64,000 nt of DNA from Collybiopsis luxurians FD-317 M1. Lineage: Eukaryota > Basidiomycota > Agaricomycetes > Agaricales > Omphalotaceae. Shown piece after piece: positions 22,481 to 33,526 of this stretch (within the stretch, counting starts at the first letter, position 1; every line of letters starts with the position of its first letter). Where the stretch lies: assembly GCA_000827265.1 (NCBI GenBank), contig KN834755.1, forward strand, positions 458,063 to 522,062, read 5' to 3'. The notes below the pieces were generated by a model. The model made no database searches, was not told the origin of the DNA, and saw nothing but the letters and a program-made list of their open reading frames with translations. Position numbers and translations under genes: made by a program.

Positions 22481-22996
22481 ATATACGAGAAGGTGATGAA
22501 TCAGAAAAAGAGGTAGGTAAATACATATTTTGACTTGCCCAATCACTGACTCCACACTCATAGCCAGGGCCCAATTATAATTGGGCAGAAGAGGAAGATT
22601 GACAAAGGGCTCAGTCTCAGTATCAGGCTGATAAGCCCAATAAATCTTGCCCAAGGCCAAGGCCAAATACCCAGGCAAAGGCTGAATAGGCTGTGAAATA
22701 TTGACTTGGTTATTTTTTCCTAAACTACTTGAAATATTATCTTTCCGTGTTTATGTATCCCAGTTTCGCTCAAAAACCAGTCTTTCAGTGAGCCAGTGAA
22801 GCTTTAGATTTCACACTGCATGAAAAAAAATTATTATTTAGCACTCTCTTATGCAAAGCAAAAAAAAAAAATCAATTTTTGGTGAGGTTTATTAAGTTTC
22901 GGTTCGGTTACATATATATCAAAATAAAAAATATCATTCTCTACATTAAATAAAGTGACATGTCATGGTGCATGCAGGTGTATATATTAGTACATG

Positions 22997-24127
22997 GGAT
23001 AATTCTATTTGGTAACCCTGTTGCCAAGGGTTGCCAGCTTAAAATCACACAGTGACTCCGGATGTCACACCGGAACTACTGCGGGTCACAGTGTACTTGA
23101 GTTCACACTCAGTGTCATTGTTTGCGAGATGGCAGAAAATGTGAACAAATTTCCATTTCGCGTGAGTAGTATGAAGGAGGCAGACAGACCCTAATGGCAA
23201 CAACAGCACAGAAACTCTATATAGATTATTTTGAATAACAAATAATGGAGTTGATGGAAGTTGGAGCAAGGAACTGACCTCAGCAAAACTTGATACATAC
23301 TATCGATGTACTAGAGTTGATACTGGACCTAGAGTTGATACTTCTGTAAAAAATTATTTCGTTTGAGTGCATTTCTAAACTGCTCACCCTAAAACTTTTT
23401 CTGTACACCGAATTAACATTATTTAATAGATTTATCAGCTTCGAGTGAAGAAGAATGAGCTAGAAAATAATTGAGAAATTTATCAAGTGTTAAAACAGTG
23501 GTTTTCCCACTTATCAGCATCGGGAAGCAAGGGAAATACTCAGTCTCTTTCCTGTTTCGAGGTTTATGCTATTTATGTCAGATAGAAACCTTTGAGTACC
23601 ATCCGGGAATTTTAACCAAAACATATTCTTCCCAAATGAGTGAGGATGGTGAAAGCTGCACATTCCCAGCAGCTTCGGAAAGCGGCAGTCCGGGTATCAA
23701 CTCCTGTGATTTTGGCATCCTTTCTTGGGAGGCAGCTGGCACAACATGGAGAGTTCAAAAAACTCTCAAACATGGTAAATTTGAAGTTCAAGATGTCTAC
23801 TTGGCATATTTCAAGTTTAAGCAGGATATGCAAAGAAGTGTAAAAGTTTTTCTATACCGACATTTTCAGTATCAACTCTAGTATATCAATAGTAGTACAC
23901 GATATCCCCCACCACCCAACTCAATGGTATTTTCAATTACGGCAGTGCCATGAAAGCCGGCAGTCGGTGTATTCAATACAGCTGGCATCTCAATTGCAAG
24001 GGGCACAGAATTCCACAAACGCCGTACAATTTACGGCCAGTTTCCGGAGTGACCAGCCTTCACATGACATTTGAAGGGGTTGCCGTTCCGCAACCCTCGG
24101 CAACCGGGTTGCCAAAAAGAATAATCC
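22997..24127. mobile_element. About 1.1-kb element with long terminal inverted repeats (MITE-like)
   Basis: The left end (22,997-23,066; 'ggataattctatttggtaaccc...ttgcca' with 'cagtgactccgg') matches the reverse complement of the right end (24,040-24,127; 'ggattattctttttggcaaccc...ttgcgg' with 'ggtcactccgg'). The inverted repeats span roughly 70 bp with mismatches. No transposase frame is visible inside; short open frames at 23,471-23,881 are not recognisable. The target-site duplication is not clear. Confidence 0.6.
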
Positions 24128-24130
24128 TCA

Positions 24131-24237
24131 ATGCATGGTGGTGCATGTTGGTGCGTGTCAGTGTGTGTCGGTGCATGATGGGTGCATGATGGGTGCATGT
24201 CAGTGTGTGCAGGTGCATGGCTGTAGTGCATGGTATG
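24131..24237 (+). repeat. Minisatellite of GGTGCATG-type units
   Basis: Repeated GGTGCATG(A/T)(T/G)GG and GTGTGTCGGTGCATG units of about 10-11 bp. A single related TGGTGCATGCAGGTG lies on the other side of the inverted-repeat element at about 22,970, so the element may have inserted into this repeat. Confidence 0.6.
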
Positions 24238-24570
24238 TGTTACCTTATTGATCTATCTGCCCATTAATTTGATGTTACTTGGTGTGGTTAACTCATTAGT
24301 ATCTTAATCAGAATATTTTAGAGAGTTTAAACTGGACTAGGGCTTGGTTCATTGCAAAAATACCTGTAGATAACATATCCAAAGAAGAATCTTTTGGTCA
24401 GGATTCAGCAAGTGAACAAGCGGAAGGCACAGTTTTGTACATATCGGGCATCTATGCAGGGGAAAATGTCTCACAATTACATTACTTTGTACTTCCACCA
24501 TTGCATTACACCATAAGCTCAGAATAATCTTTTGTATCAAATTCAGCTTATAATTCTTTTCAGAGAGGTG

Positions 24571-24852
24571 GAAAAAAGCACACTCACAACAATATTGACA
24601 AACTTATAGGCACTCTCAACCATATCTGCCTGGTTGTTCCCACAGGCCAGACCCACCTCGCTTCTCTATATGCATTCTGCACAGGATTCAATGACCCAGA
24701 AAACCACCCTTTTGCAGCTCACAATGTGAAAGACAAGGTTAAAGAGGACATCGACTGGAGGTATCAGCTTCTCCAACAACCATTTGTAGGCATTCATATC
24801 ATCTGTCTGCCCAGCAAATATGCAGACCTCGATCTTTTTGTTGAAGGACTGA
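24571..24852 (+). mobile_element. Fragment of a retroelement reverse transcriptase/RNase H region
   Basis: An open frame reads IDKLIGTLNHICLVVPTG, then SLYAFCTGFNDPENHPFAAH, then KEDIDWRYQLLQQPF and KYADLDLFVEG. It resembles the end of the RT domain (LxGxLNH.....P.G...L..L) running into the start of RNase H (LDLFVDAS-like; here Asp is replaced by Glu) in fungal retroelements. It is cut exactly where block B sequence begins (about 24,850). No retroelement ends are seen. Confidence 0.55.
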
Positions 24853-25101
24853 ATGTCTTTCAGCTGGAGATTGTGAATTCAATACCATTCATGGGATGAA
24901 TGGGAAACTACACTTGTTTTCACTCATCTCTGAGCACATCTAGGGTCCGCTAGCGCTAGAGTTCAGTACCACTGTCAGTCTATTGCAGCAACTTGACTCA
25001 ACTCGCAGAACTCGGGCCGCATGAAGAAGTGCAAATATAAATATGAAGCTTCTCCTTTGGAAGCTCATCATTTCCTTTCATATCTTCATCTCCCGTACAC
25101 C

Positions 25102-26149
25102 ATGCCTGTGCCAAGTTTGGCTGCTACATATCACACCACCACTTATCCTGCCATCTCTCCTACTAAACTCTCTCTCAGTCAAGCCAGTAAAACAGTCCTC
25201 ATCACAGAGGGAGGAGGCGGTATAGGCTTTGAAATTGCCTGATCATTTGCCAAAGCCTCCGCAGCCAGAGTCATCATCATCGGTCATAGAAGCGGACTTT
25301 TGGATGAAGCTGTTGCAAAGCTTCGAGATGAGTTTGGTACAACCGGGCCAACAGAATTTATGGCCTGCCAGGGTGACATCAGTGATGACAAATCCATCAC
25401 TGCACTTTGGGAATACCTCCACTCCCAAAACATTTTTGTGCATGTATTGATACTCAACGCAGCTCATTTTGAGCCAACTGGGCCTGATATGTTGAGTATG
25501 GACAGGAAGGAGTTCAAGCAAGCCTTCGACACAAATGTCACAGGGAACTTCTACATGTCTGCAAAATTTGTACAACAAACCACTTATACTGCAGTCAAAT
25601 GCCCTCTTTTTCTTTGAACATCGCTACATCGGATCTTCACATGTATCCTTCCACAAATCAAAACCCTTATGCGTCATCCAAGACTGCTATTGTGGCATTA
25701 CTGGGATGGATAGCGGATGAGAAGAAAGTGGATGATGTACAGATCTTTTCTTTTCATCCTGGGGTACTGTATTCAGAGGCTGTGAGTAAGGCTGTGGATA
25801 AGGCCGAAGTTGCAAAAGATGTGATCAAATGGGACAACAGTAAATGCACATATCCCGTATACCTCTGATGAGCTCTGAGCTTGAGTACTGACTTAATGCA
25901 ATCTCTTCTCTGCAAACAGTGTCCCTTCCTGCAGATTATGCTGTCTGGGCTGCCTCCCCAGAGGCATCTTGGCTCCACGGACAGTTTATTTGGGCTCATT
26001 GGAATGTTAGTGAATTTAGAGAAGCTGCACTGAACAGAGATCAGAATAGTGAGATTGGGAAATGTTTGGCAGAGGAGGAAGGATACTTGAAGGTTGGAAT
26101 ATCAGGATTGCCGAGTCTCTCTAGAGAAGCATTTTTAATCAATGAATAA
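25102..26149 (+). pseudogene. SDR-6: pseudogene copy of SDR-3 with CpG-type mutations
   Basis: It aligns end to end with SDR-3. Inactivating changes are TGA at 25,240-25,242 (from CGA of the FEIARSF motif), a one-base deletion near 25,612 giving TGA, and a one-base shift at the C-terminus. The first dinucleotide-binding glycine is changed (ITEGGGGIG). Most other differences are CG to TG or CA, for example ggtcgtaga to ggtcataga, gatacgttg to gatatgttg, tccgcgaaa to tctgcaaaa, gggacgaca to gggacaaca, gtaagcgc to gtaaatgc. The splice borders and promoter TATAAATA (25,036) survive. It adjoins transposon debris on both sides. Confidence 0.9.
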
Positions 26150-26187
26150 ATCTTTGTGGATAGGTCGATAGCTGTCATAACATACTT

Positions 26188-27620
26188 GTGGGGTGAGGGC
26201 CATTGCGCTTTGCGCATGGCATGTACGAGTCCGGAGCTTGTGCAGACAGAGTGTAACAGCAAAATATTACAATGTATGTTGGAAGGTTTAAGGATAACTC
26301 TTCAGACACAACACGCTGAATATGATTAGAAAACTTGTTGCACTTCAAAATTCAATCTTGATGTTAATGTACAAACATAAAGACTAAGATGATACAGGGC
26401 CAAATCAAGGCCAGAGAGTCTTAAGGAAATTCCTAGATTCTCCGTGCTCAGGAGTCTTTACAAATTTTCCAAGTCATCCATATAACATGTATTAATCAAT
26501 GAGAACTACTTGACATTCTGAACAAGCGAAGTACATGGCTCTACACTTTTTACACATCAAATCAATCACAAATTTACACATTAGATATCTCAGCCAGTTT
26601 CTGCACCACAGCCAAGTTACCCTCCTTGTATCTGTATCCGACATAGAATTTTGGTGTATTACTAGGTGGCACTACAGCGGCAGAAGTTCTCAAAGTTATT
26701 TTTGAGCCTTGAGAGATAAATTTGGTTTCTTTTGATCACCAGTGGACCATAGAATGAGACAGCTTGTCAACAGCTACAGGGTTGTTCTTACTGGGATAGG
26801 AAGGGAAGGAGAAAATATGACAATTAATTCTTGTGTCGTAAGAGAGAGTCACAAAATCTTAGACTAATTCTATCAGCAATATCAATCTCCACAGATGCTT
26901 CTGTGTGAAGTCACTTTCTGGGAGAAGAATTGAGGTCATTGCTCTATTAGATTGGAAATCGACAAAATTAAGCAAAAATGCTAGTTAACAGACTTGAAAA
27001 AAAGGAAATCACTTACTGCCGAAAAAGTTGGCATGCTTGCCCATTTGAACTTTATCAGTTAACTTGAATGAGAGCAGAGATGAGCAGAGAGATTGAATGA
27101 GAATCAATACATTAAGCAGAATGAGTTCACTATTTAAAGTATGAGCATTCCTAATGTTGGCAAACAGCCTACCTCACATTAAATACATGGATCCACATCT
27201 TGTTTTGCAATTATATGGCTAGAGTTGTTTTACCTAGATCAAATGTTCCAGACATGAGTAGGATAATGAAGAAACAAATATGATTTTAACCGGAAAAGAG
27301 AGGAGCAGATACACACCAGGCTACGCTGCGCTCTGTCCCTCGCTTGCTTCACCCAGATTCCAATGTTGTCAGTGAAGATAGAGGACGACAAATGTCAATC
27401 CAAAGGTTAACAATGAATGATAAAGAGTAGTAAATGAGAGCTAGGAAGCAGAGTAAAAAGAAAACAGAAAAACGGCAGAAGGGCGGAAGGTCACACAGGT
27501 CACAACTGTAACAGAGAAGTGACATGTCCATATATGGGGATAAAAGTTCAATATAAAAGGACCATGGGAAAATGGACAAACCGCCCATAAGGACGATTCC
27601 TTCATATTTCGGACTCGTAA
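26188..27620. mobile_element. 1.4-kb insertion between SDR-6 and SDR-7
   Basis: Present in block B and absent from block A, where the flanks join at 17,641 ('gtaacatac|aaagtcttcat'). AT-rich and CpG-poor in the middle, with CpG-containing ends (26,200-26,240 and 27,310-27,350). A short motif ACGAGTCCG near the left end (26,224) recurs inverted near the right end (27,612), which may be a degenerate terminal inverted repeat. No coding sequence was recognised. It could be a non-autonomous transposon or a retroelement fragment. Confidence 0.5.
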
Positions 27621-28576
27621 CAAAGTCTTCATTCGCTTCATGCAAAAACATCTATACCAGTCAAACAAAGCAATCTAAGCAAAACTTTTGCAGAAAGCTG
27701 GATGACAAGGGTACTTGAAGAGACGCACAGAGAGGCTATCTACATACCTTCTCAAACCAAGGAACGAAACCTCCGAACTTTTAATAACTGGAGGTTCGAA
27801 CCTCGGCTTAGCCGGGATTTATCAAACAAGGAACGGTTTTTCCACTTGCGATTAGCAGCTTTGACCGTCCTTGTTAGACCGGTGCATTTGGTGTATAAGC
27901 ATGTATTCACACGCACTCGGCAAAGTTTTTTTTGTGGCGCAAATTCATTTGAACGCTATCCGGAAATTGAAGGCGTACTCGAACCGCTTTGTATGGCATT
28001 CAGCGGAAACAAATACGGTTTCAAGAGTACTTTGTTTCTTTAAGACTGAAATAACTCCTGAACAATTGTTCGGGGAATTGGTTCCGATATCGTATGATGC
28101 TGACAGGCATTCATCGCTGCAGTACTATCTACACTTCAATTCTTCTGTCAGGATCCAAAGGTATTCTGTATATTACTGAGACGGTGCTCAAAAGCGCGCC
28201 ACGAATTTGTGAGTCAATAGACTGGATGAATGGAAGAAAGACCAGATGACAGTCCGGGGAACCTCGGTGTGAGTTTCTGACACTATCCTGCTTATTGCAG
28301 CTTATTGCTCGCGCAGAGATGGGAAGTACTTGATTCGAAAGCATACCCACATGAGTCAATTTCTTCTGCGCATTGACCGGAACTTATCTTCATTCGGTTC
28401 ATATTACCTGGCCTTCCTCGGTGTTGGCCTGCCAAAGCTCTACCGTTAGTCCATTTCACCATTCAAAAATCTTGACTCATTTCGCGAATTACTTGGCGAA
28501 TTGGAGGTGATTTAGTTCTTTAACATGAAACACGGCCAATGGACGAATTTCAATCAGACAACAAACGGCGAGTACA
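27621..28576. other. Spacer before SDR-7, copy of the SDR-3/SDR-4 spacer
   Basis: Nearly identical to 17,641-18,586, including the GAGGTTCGAACCTC palindrome (about 27,793) and the CCAAT box (28,531). No gene. It shows little CpG decay, in contrast to SDR-6 less than 2 kb upstream. Confidence 0.6.
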
Positions 28577-28584
28577 TATAAATA
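28577..28584 (+). promoter_or_regulatory. TATA box of SDR-7
   Basis: TATAAATA 89 bp upstream of the ATG at 28666, at the same spacing as in SDR-4. Confidence 0.65.
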
Positions 28585-28665
28585 CGACTCTTCTTCGAGT
28601 TGAACGTTAACCACAAAACCCTCTCCACCCTTCCTCGTATCATTGTAGCACTATAGTGCATGATC

Positions 28666-29735
28666 ATGTCTCTGCCAAGTCTAACCCCAACATACCACCG
28701 CTCCACTTATCCCGCCATTTCGCCTACTAGGCCGTCTCTCAGTCAAGCTGAGAAGACGGTTCTGATCACAGGCGGAGGAGGGGGCATAGGATTTGAAATC
28801 GCACGTTCCTTTGCCAAAGCCTCCGCATCCAGGGTCATTCTTGTCGGTCGCAGGAGTGGATTCTTAGATGAAGCTGTCACGAAGCTTCGAGAAGAATTTG
28901 GTCAAAGCGGACCAACAGAGTTTATAGCGCATCAAGGTGACATTGGAGACGACAAGTCCATCTCCGCCCTCTGGGACTCTCTCCACTCGCAAAACATTTT
29001 TGTGCATGTATTGGTGCTCAACGCAGCCCACTTCAGTCAGGATGGACCTGATACGCTGAGTATAGACAAGAAAGAGCTCAAGCGATCCTTCGACGTCAAT
29101 GTCGCAGGCAACTTCTTCATGTCTGTAAAATTTGTCCAACAACCCCTCCCCCCTGCAGCTGATCACCCACGCCATCAACTGTATCTTGTTAACGTTTCAA
29201 CTGCTGGAGTTCACATGTACCCCTCACCCGAAAAGAACACTTACTCGTCCTCCAAGGCGGCGTTTATGGCCTTGCTGGGACGGATAGCGAATGAAAGAAA
29301 GGTCGATGATGTTCAGATTATTTCGTACCATCCTGGAGCGTTATATTCGGAGACTGCGAGTAAAAACATTCCGCAAGATCTGATCAAATGGGATGAAAGT
29401 AAGCATTTATACGTTGCTCGCGCATATGTCATTCTCGACTTCCTTCCCCTCCCATCTACCTCCTGCCCTTTGAGCTTGAACACTGACTTGACCTAATCAT
29501 TTCCTCGCTACCAGTGTCACTTCCAGCGGATTATGCTGTCTGGGCAGCCTCCCCAGAGGCAGCCTGGCTCCATGGACGGTTTGTCTGGGCACATTGGGAT
29601 GTTGACGAACTTCGAGAAGCTGCTCATAATGTCGAGAATGAGATTGGGAAGCAATGGGCGGAGGAGAAGGCATACTTGAAGATGGGGATATTGGGACTGC
29701 CAAGTATTCCATTTGGGGCCTTTTTGAATCAGTAA
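28666..29735 (+). CDS. SDR-7: near-identical twin of SDR-4, 317 aa
   Basis: Exons 28666-29398 and 29515-29735, with a 116-nt intron. Relative to SDR-4 I count 15 amino-acid differences, including His to Arg in FEIARSF, Tyr to Ser in LWDSLHS, Met to Ile in LSIDKKE, Arg to Pro in PLPPAAD, and EQNAYSSSK to EKNTYSSSK. The catalytic Ser, Tyr and Lys and the TGGGGGIG motif are kept. Both coding exons and the intron length are intact, so this copy is likely still functional. An alternative ATG lies two codons upstream (28660). Confidence 0.88.
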
Positions 29736-30231
29736 ATATATTCCAGCCTATGCACCAGCTTGATGTCCAATCGGTAGCTTTCACATATCTCTTCGTTTAC
29801 TATTTGTCCTTTCCCATTTCCGACGGTCTCTAGATAACATCATAGAAATTGTATATGGGCCCTTACAGGACTTCGATGCGTTAATGACATTGACAAGTGA
29901 CTTGAATTGAATAAATAGACCGTCACATTTCCAGTATGACGAACAGGGGTGACAATTTGCTTGGAAATGATTAGTTTGGTTTGGACACGACCACATTGTG
30001 GTCTTCGCGTAAATAACATGGTCCATCTCAGGCTACCTTGTATGCGAAATAATCTTGCTTATCTAGCATCTCAAGCTACTTAGGCTCTTCTGCACATTAA
30101 TTACAAATTCGCTCTATCCGACTTTTCATCTTCAGTTTGTCTTTGGCAGTCTTTGGTAACTGAGTCTTTGGAATCGATAAGATTTATTGACTAAAATAAA
30201 CAAATCTTGGCCGACGGTTCGGCTGGATATC

Positions 30232-30563
30232 ACCTTCCTGAAACCTTGGGATTTTGCGTGCCTTGTTTGTTCTCAACGCCTTTGCCTTTAGCGCCTGCTG
30301 CCGTTATCGTCTTCACACGGCGTCTCCTCCTTTCCTTTCACCCTTCCCTTTCCCCCCTTCATCTGTTTCCTTCTTTACATCCTCTTCTTCCCACTAACTA
30401 CCCCTTCATCATGACCTGCTCATCAACCACCCACTCTTCTCTTGCCCTCCTCATCTTCTACCTGCCCTTGCTCTAATTACCCCTTCCCGGTTTTACATAG
30501 ACGGCGTAATCCCGATGTGAACTACTAAGACGGGCTCAAGCAAGGTGCCCTCCACGGCAGTGG
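30232..30563. mobile_element. About 330-bp insertion just upstream of the SDR-8 core promoter
   Basis: In SDR-5 the sequence 'gaccgactgggtattttacgtcaa' runs straight to the TATA box. In SDR-8 the equivalent is split at about 30,232, and homology resumes at about 30,560 ('ttttacgtcac'). The inserted DNA is pyrimidine-rich on the plus strand (30,320-30,480, many ccttcc and cttcttccc runs) and ends with 'ctccacggcagtggagcctag', which holds the short inverted pair CTCCAC/GTGGAG. The open frame through it is low complexity and not taken as coding. Confidence 0.5.
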
Positions 30564-30603
30564 AGCCTAGTTTTACGTCACTAATGATAATGACGTGCGG
30601 CTC

Positions 30604-30611
30604 TATATAGG
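30604..30611 (+). promoter_or_regulatory. TATA box of SDR-8
   Basis: TATATAGG in GCGGCTCTATATAGGTTG, 36 bp before the ATG. The leader is shorter than in SDR-5 (53 bp) through loss of bases between box and ATG. Confidence 0.55.
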
Positions 30612-30639
30612 TTGATAATCGCTTTTTCTGCACTCAACC

Positions 30640-31688
30640 ATGTCGTTGCCAAGTCTAACCCCGACCGCCACTTATCCTGCTATCTCAACTTCCAAACCAT
30701 CTCTCAATCAAGCTGGTAAGACGGTCCTAATCACAGGTGGAGGAGGTGGCATAGGCTTTGAGATCGCCCGTTCTTTCGCAAAAGCCTCCGCATCCAGGAT
30801 CGTCATCGTCGGTCGCAGGGGCGGATTCTTGGATGATGCCGTTGCGAGGCTTCGAGAGGAATTTGGAAAAAGCAGTTCAACGGAGTTTATCGCTCGCCAG
30901 GGGGATATCGGTGACGATGAGTCCATTTCTGCCCTCTGGGACTACCTCCAGTCCCAAAACATTTTCGTGCATGTATTGGTACTCAACGCAGCCCATCTTG
31001 GTCCGAACGGATCTGACACCCTAAGTCTGGATAGGAATGAACTCAAACAAGCATTCGACACTAATCTCATAGGGAACTTTTCCATGTCTGCAAAATTCGT
31101 CCAACAACCCCTTCGTCCCACAGCTGATCACCCCCATTACAAACTCTATCTCGTCCATATCTCTTCAGCCGGCATTCATGTCTACCCTTCAGCAAACCAA
31201 AACACCTACAATTCCTCTAAGTTGGCGTTTACGTCACTAGTCGGACGGATAGCGGACGAAAGAAAGGTAGATGATGTACAGATTATCTCTTATCATCCGG
31301 GAGCGTTGTATTCAGAGGGTGCGAGTAAACATGTACCGAAGGATATATTGAAATGGGATGATAGTATGTCCTCGTTCCCTTTTATATGTTCCTGCTCCTC
31401 TCCCCCCGATCTATGTCTGCGGTACCTTATGGACGTTGGGCTTTGAACTCTGATCCAAATCCCCAAGTGTCACTTCCCGCGGATTATGCCGTCTGGGCGG
31501 CTTCCCCGGAAGCATCTTGGCTTCACGGTCGATTCGTTTGGGCAAGCTGGGACGTAGATGAGCTGCAAGTAGCTGCTCATCAAGCTGACAGTGACGTTGC
31601 GAAGCAGTTGGAACAAGAGAAGGGGTATTTGAAAGCAGGAGTTATTGGATTGCCGAGTTTTCCTATGGAGGCGTATTTGAATAAGTGA
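30640..31688 (+). CDS. SDR-8: block B twin of SDR-5, 314 aa
   Basis: Exons 30640-31363 and 31468-31688, with a 104-nt intron (not a multiple of three, unlike SDR-5). Three N-terminal codons (YHT of [16 protein letters not shown]) are missing in frame. Motifs: [30 protein letters not shown], Ser in [14 protein letters not shown]. The second exon has WASWDVDE where all other members have WAHWDVDE or WAHWNVSE. It looks intact, but an insertion lies immediately upstream of its core promoter and may alter expression. Confidence 0.87.
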
Positions 31689-32500
31689 ACGGTAAACGAG
31701 TACAGTAAGAGTTATGTACAATCGAAGTATGTTGACCAAAAGCGAGTTGCGTGTTTCAACTCGTACGCTGCTGTCATCTACTTTTTGTGTTTAGCGGCGC
31801 ACTACAGCTGGCACGTATCGCCTAGTTTCTTATGAATTAGGCAAAATTCTCCTGTTACAGACTCGTCAACGTACGTCTGAGGCGCATTAGAAGGAGGCTG
31901 CCAGATCCCAAGGGCCTGGCATATACGGGAACGAGGAAAAGGATCGTGTTCAGTGAATTAATTAGCTTCGTAATAACAACGCTTGCGATAAATCGCTTTG
32001 GCCGCCATTCTTGGCAGGCGTCTTCACGATTCTTACATTAGAACCAACTTTCATCAATGCTCAAAGGCTCTTAAACTTGATATCCTGCAAAGCCGTGCGC
32101 TTGCTTGGTCCTCAGCTTCAAATCGGCAGAGCATTGCTGGTAAAGATCTTCCACTCAAACAAGCTGTGTACAGTGTACTACTTAATCGGCAAAATTCGGC
32201 ACAATGTCGGATGAGTTTCTGGTCATTCCCGTTACTTCGTCACTGATAATGTTCTCGGCTTCATACGAGCCGTATCATTGATGTATGTATTGTTCTTTCC
32301 GCCATCCGCCCTACCACCGCAGCGCTGCCTTTGTATAATGCAGCAAGAGTAACGGATCAACCGCGGTTGACCATATGGAGTCATTCGTCCTTACCATTCG
32401 GAGTGTCCACGGAGAGCTTTTATAGCTCTTCCATGACATAACGGCAGCAGCACGGAGCTATTTTGTAAAACCAAGCAGCAAACAAGTTCAGTCCAGCGAC

Positions 32501-32508
32501 TATAAGAT
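32501..32508 (+). promoter_or_regulatory. TATA box of SDR-9
   Basis: TATAAGAT 43 bp upstream of the SDR-9 ATG. The region further upstream (to about 32,425) is the sequence also found at the right end of block A. Confidence 0.45.
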
Positions 32509-32543
32509 GCCTGAGCTTCTCGAACATCTCATACTTCATCGCA

Positions 32544-33526
32544 ATGTCTCCACCCGGTCCAACTCCTACCTATCATCGCGCTACCTATCCTGCCATCTCT
32601 CCTACCCAGCCCTCTCTCAGTCAGGCTGGTAAGACTGTTTTGATTACAGGCGGCAACACCGGCATAGGCTTCGAAGCTGCTCGATCATTTGCTAGGGCCT
32701 CTGCGTCCAGAGTTATTATCACAGGTCGTAGACGCGAGGTTTTGGACGAAGCAGTCGCGAAGCTCAAGGACGAGTTCAAATCTGGCACAGAATTTATCGG
32801 TCAGCAGGGGGATGTCAAGGACGACGCTTCCGTCTTGGCCCTCTGGGAGTCTCTCCATTCTCAGAATATCCTCGTCCACGTACTCGTGCTGAACGCAGCT
32901 TACTACGATCCCAAGGGACCCGATACGCTGAGCTTGGACAAGCAGGAGCTAATGGAAGCGTTTAGTCTCAACGTGGGCGGAAATTTCCTCATGGCTTCGA
33001 AATTCGTGAAACAACCTCTTCGCACTGCTGGCCAGCAGCTCAATCTCATCAACGTCTCTGCGGGCGTTATTCAGATCTATCCTGCCCGAGTGAATGTGTA
33101 TGCGTCCTCGAAAGGGGCGTTTGTAGCATTACTCGGCAGGATCGCCAACGAACGGCCGGTCGAGGATGTCCAGATCATTTCCTTCCACCCAGGAGCGATT
33201 TACACAGAGACGACTGCCAAATCCATGAGCAAAGATGCGATCAAATGGGAGGAATGTACGTATCACCTTCCATCGATTCTTATCCGGCACTGACTGTTTC
33301 TTGTTCAGTATCATTACCTGCGGATTATTGTGTCTGGGCTGCTTCTCCAGAAGCAGCTTGGCTACATGGACGTTTTGTATGGGCACATTGGGATGTCGAT
33401 GAGCTGAAAGGTAACAAGGAGGTCTTGAAAAACCTGGAAGAAGACAAGGGATACCTCAAAGTCGGAATTCAGGGGTTACCGACTCTTTCTTTCGACATGT
33501 TTTTGAACAATGGAACAGATAGCTAG
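32544..33526 (+). CDS. SDR-9: short-chain dehydrogenase/reductase, second subgroup, 309 aa
   Basis: Exons 32544-33255 and 33309-33526, with a 53-nt intron at the same position as in the other members (WEE-L-SLPADYCVW). It differs from SDR-1 to SDR-8 in the cofactor loop, which is the usual TGGNTGIGFEAARSFARA rather than TGGGGGIG, in TGRRREVLDEA, in a shorter FKSGTEFIGQQGDV segment and in the substrate-side loop NAAYYDPKGPDTLS. Catalytic residues are Ser in INVSAGVIQ and Tyr/Lys in NVYASSKGAF. With SDR-10 it forms a distinct subgroup at the right end of the array. Confidence 0.88.

Larger units (their letters stand above)
24850..32425 (+). repeat. Block B: second copy of the SDR-3/4/5 unit (SDR-6, -7, -8)
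   Basis: Collinear with block A. It differs by a 1.4-kb insertion after SDR-6, a 0.33-kb insertion in the SDR-8 promoter, and heavy CpG-to-TpG/CpA change restricted to roughly 24.85-26.2 kb. It runs on without break into the promoter of SDR-9, so SDR-9 once followed SDR-5 directly. Confidence 0.85.

Noticed and set aside
30207..30476. 89-codon open frame upstream of SDR-8
   Set aside because: Pyrimidine-rich low-complexity sequence inside a recent insertion; no family features.
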